This document shows, piece after piece, positions 1 through 11,764 of a DNA stretch of 64,000 bases. The notes beneath the pieces are model-generated. The model was not told the DNA's origin, searched no databases, and saw only the letters and a list, made by a program, of their open reading frames with translations. Origin of the DNA: Hyperoplus lanceolatus. Taxonomy: Eukaryota > Chordata > Actinopteri > Uranoscopiformes > Ammodytidae. Location of the stretch: contig CM049410.1 of the NCBI GenBank assembly GCA_026929865.2, positions 10,851,001-10,915,000 on the forward strand, in the 5' to 3' direction. Each line of letters begins with the position of its first letter. Positions within the stretch are counted from its first letter, which is position 1. The translations under genes and the position numbers were made by a program.

Positions 1-1213
1 AAAACAGTAATAGCACAAACAACACACCTATAAGTATAAATTGACCTGAACTTGAACAAATATATTGCATGAATTAAATTACTTATGTATAGCACAGTTT
101 ATTTTCCTAAAAAAGCAGAGCATCTTCCACTTGTTTGATCCGAAAAATAACAAACAACAAAGCTATTATGTAGGATAAAACAAAACCACGTGCCGTTGTG
201 CCATGCTATGACCCTGCGGCATCACTGGAGAAAGGTGTGATCCCTGAGAGGATCTTTTATGTCATGGTTCATGCAAGATCTAAAGCGGATCCGTTAAGGT
301 AGTTGATAACTAATCACACTAGAGGAGAGTGAAACACAATCCATTCAGAGCACAGGTAAAGCTCCCACACAGAATAGCTTCAATAGCACCACAAGGCACG
401 TTATGTAATGTAACTTTTATAAGGAATGTGCTTTTATAAGCACCACAGTCTTAAATGATGAAGTTAATTAACCTATTAAGACATTACAAAAATGATAATA
501 TCAGAAGGAAATATATTTGATATATCATAAGAGAATTGATGAGCATTACCCGACAAGAGAGGCTCACGTTGTCAGCTCCACTTTGAATATGTCCGAGGAT
601 AAACTGCCATCAGTCCCCTATCAGACACATGCCTCCTCTTCCCCATGCTCTCTATCTATCCTCCCCAAGCTGCCAAACTCACAAATCAATCCGATTGGCT
701 GCCCTGACAATGAGTGAAACTGAAGCATCCATGACGGCCATGGTGGCTCTAAGTAGACACAGAGGAGACCCTCAAGCTAACTCGGGCCTAGAGTCAACAT
801 GGAGCCAGTGGCCTGCCCGTCACCCTAATGAGCGCTTGTATTAAATATCATGGGCTTTAGAAAGTGAAATGAAACGCTCATGCTAGTGACAGCTGGCACA
901 CGCTGGCTCAGGTTAACGTAAATAAATAAACAGTGGTGAGGTGGGGGTTTAACATACATTAAAACCATTGCCTGTGCGGTTTAAGGTTTTGGAATGAGGA
1001 ATAGTGTGCTGTGAGAGTGACTGGTATATTAAACAAACACACACAGGTAACACTGAGCCATGAGGAAACACAGTGCTAAGGGTTCATTTCCTGATGTTCT
1101 ACAGAGGATGTTGACAACAGCGTCAGGTTAAACAATGGCAAAAAAATATTCCACACAAAGCACACTGACAGTTTGTAGGATGAGACTGAATCAAAAATGA
1201 GTTAAATGTATCT
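1..1213. other. No gene recognised, flank downstream of nol12
   Basis: This stretch lies beyond the 3' end of nol12. It is AT-rich with many stop codons. Two short overlapping open frames on the plus strand (517-844) have no recognisable domain, no splice context and no family resemblance, so they are not called. Part may be 3' UTR or intergenic sequence of a neighbouring gene outside the window. Confidence 0.5.
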
Positions 1214-1219
1214 TTTATT
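1214..1219 (-). terminator. Candidate poly(A) signal of nol12
   Basis: AATAAA on the minus strand about 330 bases past the nol12 stop codon. It is the first canonical hexamer I noticed downstream. Transcript data are needed to prove its use. Confidence 0.4.
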
Positions 1220-1547
1220 TAATGAACTTTGGGTTAACAGAGTACAGTTGTATATGTTTAAGAAATAACACCACAAAAGCCATTTTGCTTAGAAAAATGT
1301 TATAAAAAGCACAAGTCGAGAGGCAGATCCTGTGGAAAAATGTGGAGATGTCTCAACAGACGGCCCCCGCACTGACACTGAGGGTCCACATCAACTTGTG
1401 TTCATTTGACATTTGGATACCCAGCATACACACATCCTGCTGAAACGCAGGGGCATAAATACTCCAAAGTTCTGTTTGTTTGCCAATGGGACTCGGGACA
1501 CAAGAAGGGAAGTATCTTCACAGCTTGAAGACTATATTCTATATTTC

Positions 1548-3713
1548 TCAGTCCTGATAATGACACTTTTTCCCGGTCTGTCGACGTCTCTGCCACTTGC
1601 CGGTTTTTCCTTTTTGTTTCTTTCTTTTCATTGTGGCACCAGATTTCTTGTCTTTCTGACGGCTTTGTCTTCCTTCGTCTTCCTGCTTCCCTTTCCCTTT
1701 CCCCTTCGGCCTCCGTTTGCTGGTTAAAGTGCTGAGCGACGCGTTCAGGGTGCGGATCCTTGAGCGGCGTGGGGGAGGAGAGGGAAAAAGAAAAAAAATA
1801 AGCAGCTGAACTTAAGAGGGGCTGGAGGATGACAGGCAGACAAACTGAACATCTTAAGACAGCTGCTACACCTATACTGTATCGTTGGAGTGTGCAACAC
1901 ATTTACAGGCATGTCAGGCAAGAGCCTGAAATGTAAACATGACCCGAAATTACAGGGGGGCGGAGGTTATGTAATGGGGGACTACACTATACATTGAAGA
2001 AAAAAGCCCTTTTATCCATAAATGATTGACTCACTCTATAATTTAATCAAATGACTACACTCTTAAAAAAAAATATTTGCTCGCTCCATGATGTGAAGCG
2101 AGTGTAAGATAAAAATGTATCTAAGCTGTTAAATTATGGGTAAAAAGTTGTTGAGTTACAGGGTCAGCATTTAGTTACATAATAGACCAGTTATTACATT
2201 TGGGTGATATTACATGTTTAGAATTACATTTGGGGCTCTTACAAGCCTATAAAAGTGCAAAAAACGGTGTTGAAAAGCCAAACATCAAAAGTATCTAAAG
2301 ACCTATATGATGAAGAGCTTACTTTTTGTTCATGATTGGATTCCCGGCTTTCCTTGGCATGGAACTTGTTTGCTCCCTCTCCTCCTCGCCCTTTTCTTCA
2401 CCTTCGCCCGCACCATTGACCTTTAAAGCAAAGATTGTCAGAGTTAATGGAGCAATACTGCTACCGGCATCCTTCTGCTTCAGTAATTGAGGTATCAGAG
2501 AGACCATATTGAGCTACAACCTGTAAAAACAGCATAGTTTAGCCAGATCCAGGTGAAAGAGAATTAAGGCTTTACTGTTTACCTGATTTGATGCTGGTCC
2601 TAGCAGGTGAGCCCCTGAGAGGTCTAAATCACTAATGGTTGTCACAGTGACGGTGTGGTTGGGGTGATCAAACTGCACAGACTCCGTTGTGCTAGTAATG
2701 GTATCCTCCAGATCGTCTTCGATTTCCGCTGAGAGTGTGGGGGATAATAAACAATAAGTACACAATTTCAAGTAACAAATCCGTAAAATTACCCACAACA
2801 GTAATTGCTTCTTTTTTTTTACTCACCCAGAGCATCTGTCCTCTCCTTCAGCATCTTAATGTATTCTTTATGCCTCTGAAAGCAGATAGACAAACATAAC
2901 ATCAGAACATCCTTCTCTTCATGTACTACCAAGGTCAATCTGTGTTGATCCCAAAATCACATTTGAACTTTGCGCTCTATGTCGTTTACTTAACACTTAC
3001 TTCTTCTCGGACTCTGATCTGCTCCTCCTTGATTTTCTTTCGAATATCTGCCAGTGCTACTTTCCTCCTTTCCACCTTCCGCTTATGGAAACCAGTCAAA
3101 AATTCCCTAACAGGGCAAAGGAGGAAGACAATTGAGAAACCAGTCGCCCCCATTTAGGTCTTTGCAGGTTGTTTTAGGAGCATGATGGATAGGCTACATA
3201 CCACATAAATAATAACATCAGAATTGTCTTGGCACTTTTAATCACACATCACAGAATTAAATAAATATGTTAAGGTAAGTGACGAATAAGACAAATCCAA
3301 GAAATAAACAGTATTCGTAAATATAAAAAACAACATAGCTAAGACAACAGTACGATGCCTCAAAGGACCCCCCCCCCCCCGAATTTAGTAGTCGTTTCCT
3401 TTAAGTTTAATCACTATGAAGTTGGTTTTATTCTCCAATAAAACAGCTTACACGCAACACACTAAAACCCACACATGACACATATTCTTACCATGTTTTT
3501 TTCCAGAATAAAAATGAAGTGCAAAGCTAATGGATGCTAATACATGCCCTCAGTATCTTGAAACACGGTTTTCAGTGGGTACACTTACTGTCTGTCTTGG
3601 TCGTCAAACGATACGATATATTTATTTTCTCTCTTCTTGGAGCCAGGCTTGAATGTACCCTTAATGGGCCCATTGGGTTTGTTCCCATTGTGGTGGTTTT
3701 TAATATTTCTCAT
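1548..3713 (-). CDS. nol12: Nucleolar protein 12 (Nol12/RRP17 family), 6 coding exons
   Basis: Exons read 3713-3589, 3106-3001, 2875-2827, 2728-2583, 2420-2323 and 1758-1548; they join in frame to 244 residues (human NOL12 is 213). Recognition rests on three blocks: [20 protein letters not shown] near the N-terminus, followed by a basic Arg/Lys/Glu-rich helix (about residues 43-90), then [20 protein letters not shown] in the middle, which is the hallmark of this family, and a Lys/Arg-rich nucleolar-targeting tail. The family acts in the nucleolus in pre-rRNA processing, with 5'-3' exonuclease-linked roles described for yeast Rrp17. The start chosen is the methionine at 3713, giving an N-terminal leader of familiar size; the frame stays open upstream to 3827, but that extension has no resemblance to the family. 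All introns have GT-AG ends. Two other frames overlap the last exon; only the frame beginning [16 protein letters not shown] continues the gene. Confidence 0.93.
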
Positions 3714-3939
3714 CTTGTGCACGTGAGTTTCACCAGCACAACTTCCGGGATGATTCTCTTTGAGGAGCACGTTGCCTAAATTTGTTCGACTAGAAACAAA
3801 AAGAAAGGTTCCGCACACCAAAAACATTTAGGGCAACACAGTGGCAATGGTATTATCCCTTTATTGTATTCTTATTATATCACAATCATTTAATATATTT
3901 TTATTTATTTAATGTCTGTATTTACGTAACATTACTGTA

Positions 3940-4375
3940 TTTGATCTAGGCGCCAGTGACAGCTCCTGGCACCTCCTGATTGGTAGGCTTCCAGGAGCTG
4001 ATTGCTAATTACTAACACCCATGCTAATTACTAACACCCACTTGGGCCTCCCTTCCTTGATGTATGGTTTGTTTTGCTCTGGTCTGGTCTGGTCTTGGTT
4101 TGGTTTGGTTTGGATTGGATTGGATTGGATTTGCTTAGCTTAGTTAAGTTAAGTTAGTTAGTTAGGTTTCGCACATACATTACACTCTTCACTCACACAA
4201 ACACAGCACCCATTACTGATTACTGACATTCATGCACCACTTAGTGACTTACTTTAAATAAATTATTATTATTAACTAATTCTCTTGTGTGGTTTCCTCT
4301 TTGTCCTTCCCTTGAGCCGGATTGGCAACGCTGTTCAAATACGGTCATGCCAATAAAGCTCATTTGAATTTGATA
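3940..4375 (+). repeat. Probable LINE-derived 3' fragment with pentamer ladder
   Basis: A 19-base tandem unit around CTAATTACTAACACCCA (about 4003-4040), a slipped pentamer run of GGTCT, TGGTT and TGGAT types (4077-4165), and an end reading CAATAAAGCTCATTTGAATT (about 4351-4370), which resembles 3' tails of fish LINEs. No coding capacity. The assignment to a retroposon is by tail resemblance only. Confidence 0.35.
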
Positions 4376-5299
4376 TTGTTGGTTCAGACCCCATAGACAG
4401 TATATGTTCAGACCTTAACAGTAAGTGTAATCAATATTCACCTAAGTAATTACCTGTCTTAAGAGGGGCTTTTGTAGCTATCTAACTCTTATAAACTAAA
4501 TTAGCCTATCTATTGCTCCCAAGGTGTATTTGATATCAGGTCAACTTATCTTTTTAAAGCATTTAATGAGAACTAATATGATAGCAGCTTTTATTTTTCT
4601 TAAAGATAATTTTTTTGGACCTTTTTTTGTTGAAAATTAATGGTCTGTTATTTTGTTAAACATGATATGACTGCTTCTAGTCTACATTCATTTGATAGTC
4701 TCTGATTTGGTACTTGGACTGCCCTGGCTCCACTGACACCTGTATGCTGATAGGCTGTTCTCCACTCCCTCCTGCAGCAAACACTCGTGTTTCCAGGCAT
4801 GTCACCTCTCTCTGTGAATTGCTGGGAGTGTTTCATTACGAATGACTCGAGGTGTCCATTATTCACACTTGGCCACAGAACATGTGAGAAAAAGGCGAAC
4901 CAAATAACGTCATGCAGATGGTTATCAGATTTGCACTGTCATTCACAACCAGTCTGATTTCAGAGCTTGTATTTGTGCTTTCAATATTACTCATACACAA
5001 CCAAATTGTTATCCTTTTACACTAAGATCACGCGCACACACAAACCACTGTCATGTGTTGTTTTATTATAAAAACAAACATTAAAATTTACAAAGCAATC
5101 CAGACAATAAAACAGTAAGGGGAAAGACAAAGAAAAACAATTGTAACATAATTCTAATGGCAGCAAAACCTCTGTTGAGCATTGCTTTCTTGTTTGCACA
5201 CTTTTACCAGTCAGGACCAAAGACTGTATATAAAAGGATTATCAGTATTTTTGGGACTCTTGCTACCTTACACCTTGTTGACCTTGAAGACAAATTTTG
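4376..5299. other. Intergenic, no gene seen
   Basis: AT-rich sequence with only short chance open frames on both strands. Nothing recognised. Confidence 0.5.
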
Positions 5300-5308
5300 G
5301 GAAATTTC

Positions 5309-5534
5309 TAGTCTCGCAAAGCCAGACCAAACTACAGCAAGTAGTATGGTCTGGAAGCACTCCGTTTAGAGCCGTCTATTCGGGGGGAAACTGGGCTGGC
5401 CTGTTTTTATTTATTTAAACCAATCATAATCATCTACGGCGGGGCTAACCCCGGGAAGCAGCCAATGGAGGCGTAGCATTGTTTGCCGACGCCAGCGCTT
5501 AATAGACGCTGACGGGAGTGGTCAAGCCAGACTA
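5309..5534 (+). mobile_element. hAT-like MITE, copy 1
   Basis: A 226-base element with short terminal inverted repeats (TAGTCT at the left, AGACTA at the right, and weaker similarity extending inward). It is flanked on both sides by the same nine bases, GGAAATTTC (5300-5308 and 5535-5543), a target-site duplication. An inverted second copy sits at 34036-34262 with its own different flanking duplication. It has no coding capacity, so it must have been moved by a transposase supplied in trans. The 7-9 base duplication fits the hAT superfamily (8 bp typical); the exact border is ambiguous by one base at each side. Confidence 0.8.
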
Positions 5535-5543
5535 GGAAATTTC

Positions 5544-7784
5544 TAACAGCATATTTATGCATTTTAAAAACCAGCCGAGAATTTACAGTGTGTAGCACAG
5601 AAACTGTGAAAGTCTAAAATATCAGGCAATCTTTTTATATGCTTCCTTTACTTCTTTAAGAAAATAAACCTCTTCCTACGACAGTTTCTGACCCTTTGCT
5701 GCTTTAACCCAAATTCTTTTTAAAACATCTTAAATTTATATCGCATTACATAACCATTAAATAAGAAAATCATAGCACAAAAACAGGAATGAAAGAAGTG
5801 CCGTATCATTTAGGTCAATGATTACAAATAAAAAGTTAAATGCACCAAGAAAGAGCAGGAACGCTCTTTTCTCTGCTGCCAAAACCATCAAGAATTCAAA
5901 CTCACTACAGCCACTGTTCTCCATCAGCGACTTTGTTTTAAAGCCAGCATGCGAGGCTACAGAAATGTCCTATGGATGGGTATCGAGAACCAGTATTAAA
6001 CTGGTACTGAAATGATAAGCTACTGGATAAATTGTGCCGCTATCGATATTTATGTTATTTTAATTTATTTCAAGCTGTCTGCATTTTCAAATTCCTAAGC
6101 ACCTCCTAAGGATGATCAAACTCCCGTCATAAAGTGAAAACATTTGACATTGCATAACTTCTTCTGTACATTCTGTGCTCTCCTGCTATGGCTGAAAGGG
6201 CAAAACGCTCAAAATTGTGGGCTCATTTGACTGAATTTAGAGATGCAACTAAATGCAATATATAAAGTTGTGTGTAAGGCGAGTAACAACAGCAACCTTA
6301 TCAAAGACTTACAAATACAACATTCTATAAATCTGAAGCATGCTGTTGCATCGACGTCTATCTTTCTAGAAATATGTCTGTTGTTATTTACTCAGGACAC
6401 AGACAATTTCTAATTTATATTCCTAAATAATCCCATAGACGTCAGTCAAGCAACAATTTCACTTCAACGATTACCATCCCTTTATATGAGTGTTTGGAAA
6501 TAAAAATATTTTCAGTTTAAGGGTGGTTGACCTGACCTTCTGGACAGTGCTTCAGATCATGGGATCCATACTCCGACAGGGAACTGTTACGCGCTAGCTT
6601 TGAAAAACCTAAGGGGCTTTCTTTGATGTTTCGCCTCTCAAGCAGAAGGGTAAGGACTTCCTGTTTAATCTACCTCTATTTATATGCCTATTTACAATCT
6701 ATATACAATCACATTGTGAGTTTGTATGCAATTACTTTAATATGTATGTATGTGCATCTGTGTAAGTGTGTCTGTATGTGTGTGTGTGTGTGTAGGTAAG
6801 CATTTTTAACCTTATCCACATATGATTGGCTGCTTCCCCGTTAATAAAATATTCTCCTAATCCAGTCATTTCCCCTTGTTTCTTGTGAGCATGCCATGGT
6901 TACCGTGTGTCACTCTGGCAGTTTCTGCAACTGCCAGTCAACTTGCAAGAGCACTGCACTGCCGAATCAAAAAGTCTATATCAAGACGCTCAGCAGGACT
7001 TTATTAGAATGATGCTGCACTGGATCGAAGCATTCACTGTCAGTCACTTCATTAAAATTGAGGACAATTGACGTGGTGCTTGAGTATCCTATTTTGCTCC
7101 ACAGTACAATGCTGGCATTGTACAGTGTATGAGGTAGATAAGAAGAGACACTACTCAGCACTGTACAGTTAAAAGCAAGCTAGGCGTTCTCTCTGTCTGC
7201 ATCCAAAGGCTAAGCAGACTCCAACTGACTACTCTTGGAACACCGCAAAGCCCTTAGTTGAAGCTTGTGAGATTAATGAGACACTACACAGGTTATTGTA
7301 GCACTCACACTCCCGGGTGCCAATAATGATTGTACAGCTTGGTATCCTGCAGCTAATCAATACACTTCTGCTTTGCAATAATTTGAACAGCTATACGATA
7401 ATGGTCCCTTTTCCCTTTGGGGCCTATTTCCCCTGATTTTCCTTGTTGTGTATAGCATTGTTTAAAATGGGGAAGTTAGCCAGAACGGTACCATTGATGA
7501 CCAGAAGGTGGCGTGATGGTGCTGCAACAATGGAACTAAGTAGTAAAGGAGCAAATATGCAGCTGTGGTGAGGATATGAGTTTGACTGTTAGATATAGCT
7601 GTGACAGTAACAATCAGCTGTCTGTGTACGAAAAGTGCTGCAGTTTAAAGAAAGCCTTCATATTAATGGGCCATGATTGGTATGAGGATGTGAGTGATTA
7701 AAAATGATGGACTAAAATGTTGTTGGACGAGAAGCCTAGTTTACATCTTTGTATATATGAGAGCAAATTGACAAAGTTCTTTGT
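5544..7784. other. Intergenic region between nol12 and srebf2 3' end
   Basis: No gene recognised. A stretch at about 5970-6030 containing GGGTATCGAGAACCAGTATT looks like a fragment of a common fish repeat. A short TG run lies at about 6776-6794. Part of 7000-7784 could be srebf2 3' UTR if a distal poly(A) site is used. Confidence 0.4.
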
Positions 7785-7790
7785 TTTATT
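7785..7790 (-). terminator. Candidate proximal poly(A) signal of srebf2
   Basis: AATAAA on the minus strand 125 bases beyond the srebf2 stop, just past a long CA tract. Mammalian SREBF2 has a longer 3' UTR, so a more distal signal may also be used. Confidence 0.35.
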
Positions 7791-7827
7791 GTACGTTGAG
7801 TAGCCCTGGTCTGTGTTTGTTTAAGCA

Positions 7828-7830
<3 letters not shown>

Positions 7831-7902
<72 letters not shown>
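7831..7902. repeat. (TG)36 microsatellite in srebf2 3' UTR
   Basis: Uninterrupted TG dinucleotides, CA on the sense strand of srebf2, starting about 13 bases after its stop codon. Confidence 0.95.
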
Positions 7903-7903
<1 letters not shown>

Positions 7904-7914
7904 AGACAGTGTGT

Positions 7915-10900
7915 TCAGGAGGCAGCAATGGTGGTGCCCCCGCTGAGGCGCAGCAGGATCTGCTGACAGTCCTGCAGGGAGCGCCGGTCTCCCACTCTCT
8001 CCAGGGTGCGCTTAGCCTCGGCCAGCAGGCGTGCTCGGTGCCCGGGCGGGGTTAACAGGGGCATGGGCAGGTGGCGGCAGGCCAACAGAATGGCATGAGC
8101 CCTCTCCCTCTCACCCAGGACACACTCACCTTGACAGCAGCAGGAGGAAGGAGAAAAAGAAGATGAAATGTGCGGATTAGTATCCAATGACCACTGGTAT
8201 GTGTGTGTGTGGGTGTGTGTCTGTATCTTTGTGTGTTCAAATGTGTGTGAATACACGGATCATGTTGCCCTCCAGGGCTGTTCTGAGTCTGTTATTTCTT
8301 TATTTCCATTAGAAGTTAAGGTTAGGCACAACCACAGGGGAACTAAACCTGAGCCAGCGACCATGCTAAACTTCCACTCTGTGTGTTTGTGTGAATAGTT
8401 TGTTACAGAAAGGTAAACCTGGATCTGGCTTGTGTTTCCACTGCAGACAATACCATTACTTAAGTGTCCTGGGAATATGCCGAATGCTGATAGCAGCTAT
8501 GTAACTATCATGACATCATAGCAGTGGGACCAATTGTAGCCCACCAATTAATACAATAAAGAGAAAGAACACAACAGTGTGCTGAGGACACTACACATGG
8601 CAGTTATTTTGAGTGTCGTTTCAATTTCCCTCTCTCACAGAAATGATGATTCTGTCGACGGACTGTATTGTGGAGCTCCATCCTTTTGGGACCCTTTGGG
8701 CCACTTCCTTGGTAGCCAAACTAAATGGTGACATAAACAGGTAAGGTTTGGTCTGCTTATTTTGGTACCCTTCCTAACTTTTGAAAGTTGAATGTGACAT
8801 AACGTACCACACTGTACTGCTCAGTGGAAACAAAGCCTATGATTCTGTCACAGTGATGATAGTGTCTGTTCTTAAATCAATGAGTCTTTATGACTCCCTT
8901 ACCTGCTGCATAGGAGCTGGGTGTCCTGCGTCGGAGGTTGTGCTCCAGCAGCTGGTGTGTCCTTGTGGGACTGGCTCCAGCCATCAGCCTCACTGTGGTC
9001 TCATGAAGGAATACCTGCAGGAAGAAAAACCCACATCAGCCATCATCAGGTATTTTCAGGTGTTTGTCTCAGTGATGATGGAGCAGAAAGAAATTGATAC
9101 CTCACATCACTTCACCCCACATACATCATACTACCAGGGATATACACAGATAGGAAATATACTGCCTTCAGTGGAGCCTTTTACGCAGAGCGCCAGCCTC
9201 TCAGCACCATGAGTGAACATTTCTCAGTTAGTGATGCTGCAGCTCACATTGGTTTTAAGATTATTGCACAAGTCCCAACATACCAAATGATCACAGACCT
9301 CTGTGAGAGTGCTAGTTGTTAGAGACCCCCTGGCTACGGTTATGACTACGCCAGTAAATCTCACAAGTATGATTGACATTTTAAAGAGTGGTGACATTTC
9401 AGCAGCTGGTAGGAGTGGGAGGGAAGTTGATTTCAAGGGCTGATACAGTAATAGCAGTAATAAAGTGAACAAGTTTAGCAGGTTCCCTCGGGATTGACAG
9501 GCTTATTGTCAGGGCAGCGCAGAGATTTTGTTTACACAAGAATAACATTTAGGGCTTCGACTTGCCAGCACCATATTGAGGATATTCTTTATTGTAGTAT
9601 ATAGCTCGTCAAAGCTTTACAAATCTGGACAGTTGCCTGCTTTTCAATTTAATATCATTAAAAAATATTGTTTCCTTTCTTAGCTAAATGCTACATAATG
9701 AAAGCTACTTTTAATACATTACTTTGGGCTCTTATAACTTGTTATTGTCTTATTTTTTCTTTAGGAGATCTAAAAACTCAAATGACGATAACAATAAATG
9801 AAATTAAATAACAAGAATTTCCTGATTATTCTGCAAGTCACAGGAATCTCAGCATGGTCAAAGTCAGAATAATGAATCCCCGGCACTTGTTGTGACATAT
9901 CTAATAACAATACAATGTAGGATAAAAGAAAACATCATGCAAATGACGTTAACCTGACTTAGTCAGCACTGCTACAAAAAATGATTTTCCACCTATGCTG
10001 CTCTTTAAAAATGTTCTTTACACCTCAAGATAACGAGCACAACAAAACCTTCAATGTCTTCTCTCCATTCTACATCCTATACGACTTGAAGATTTTAACA
10101 CATGGAATGACATATTGTATTTATAAAATATAATGTTGATGTTCACATAACTGACTTGATCTAGCCACCCATGTTACCTTGTGTTGCGCCTGTCTGTGGC
10201 ACTGTGTGAGCTTTCTGAGGGCGCTTAGGTCCCTCTGGAAACCAGCCAACTGGGATCCAGGGGCCGGGCCAGGTTCTCCATTACTGCTGCTGCCTCGCTG
10301 CCATAGACTGGTCCTCAAGGTCAGGAGAAGGTCACAGAGCAGGAGCTCTACCCCCTTGGAAGAGAGCGAAAACAAAGATGAAGGTGCCGTTTGGCATTGA
10401 AATAAAATGGATAATTTGAAGAGAAAATGGAATTAACTCCATTGACAAGCAACCACCATCGTTAACAGCGCACCCCGCCCAACATGCGTGCCATAGATGA
10501 GAAAGTCACGTCTTGGTATGAGCAGGCATGCGAACTCATAAGCCATGAAAAAGGTGAGAAGTCCGAAAACAACCCCGGGCAGGGGGGTCTGGGGGCATCC
10601 CCCCCAGATGATTTTTTTTGTGATTTGAACATTTAAGAGAAGCAATTTGGTGTATTCTGGTGAAGAGAATTAAGGACAAAAAAAAACGTTGTCAGATTAA
10701 TAGTGAAATGAGCAAAACAAGTTAGTCAGCCAACCTTCTTGACGTTTACAATATAAAGTGTGTAGGTAGCCTATTTACCAAGAAAAACGTTAAAAATAGC
10801 TTTGAAAAACGGTTAAAAATGCTGGCAAAACCAGCTTTAAATAAGACAGAAAATAACATGGAGCCTCAAATCAATCACACCAAATTCCCTTACAATAAAC

Positions 10901-11731
10901 TAACTATTTATATTGTGGCAAACAGGATTTGCCTAATCTTTGTTACACAACCATCAATATAACACATAAGAATACACTCTGTCACCATAGTAACTCTCGT
11001 GTTCACGCACTCACACACGCACACACACACACACACACACACACCTCAGTCGTGCGCAGGAACATAATGGTGCAAAATGGGATGTTGAATGAATGTTTGG
11101 GGCGGAGGGCTCTGCCATTATTAGGCTACCAGTTCAGACTGACCAGTCTAATGACCTATAATAACCATAAACACCTACAGTGCTTTTTACAGTAGGATAT
11201 ATAAGGAGACTGAGGTGGGAACCCTGGACCTTGTAGGGGGGTCCGGGGGAATGCTCCCCCGGAAGAAAAAAATGCAACCTTTTAAAGTAAAATTCATCAA
11301 TCTGGTGCACTTTGAGAAGAAAATTGCATGCAACCAGGCCCAGAAATACTGATAGTAACTTTACATGTCACATTGTCAAAGAGCTCAGTCACTCATGTCA
11401 ATAACAGGGTACAAAAAGGAATTGCCTAATATAAGGAAAGAAATCATCATGGGCCCCTCAACTAGTAGGTGAATAATAGAAAAGCAAGTGCAAAACTAAA
11501 GCATTATTAGCTCTGTCTTAGGGGCTTCATGAGGGGCCTTGAAGGCCCCCTCACACATACAGTAATAAGCTTTCTATGTGTAAATTCTATACTGTTCATA
11601 AAAAGTAGCTATCCACCCTATATCTGTTGAATAGGGATAGGGAGGAGTGGGGCAGGGGGATGGGGGGGCTTTAAGAGTCTTTCCACAATCTTTTTATCTA
11701 TTTTCGCAGTGAGCATGCACAAGCATTATTT

Positions 11732-11764
<33 letters not shown>

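Noticed and set aside
1402..1902. 166-codon minus-strand frame
   Set aside because: It overlaps nol12 exon 6 in the wrong frame; the true frame continues the spliced gene with a conserved Lys/Arg-rich tail.
7834..8055. Frames encoding Cys-Val or Thr-His repeats, here and at 14654, 25363, 34655, 46362, 59546 and 62736
   Set aside because: These are translations of dinucleotide microsatellites.
8781..9212. 143-codon plus-strand frame
   Set aside because: It overlaps srebf2 exon 19 on the other strand and shows no family.
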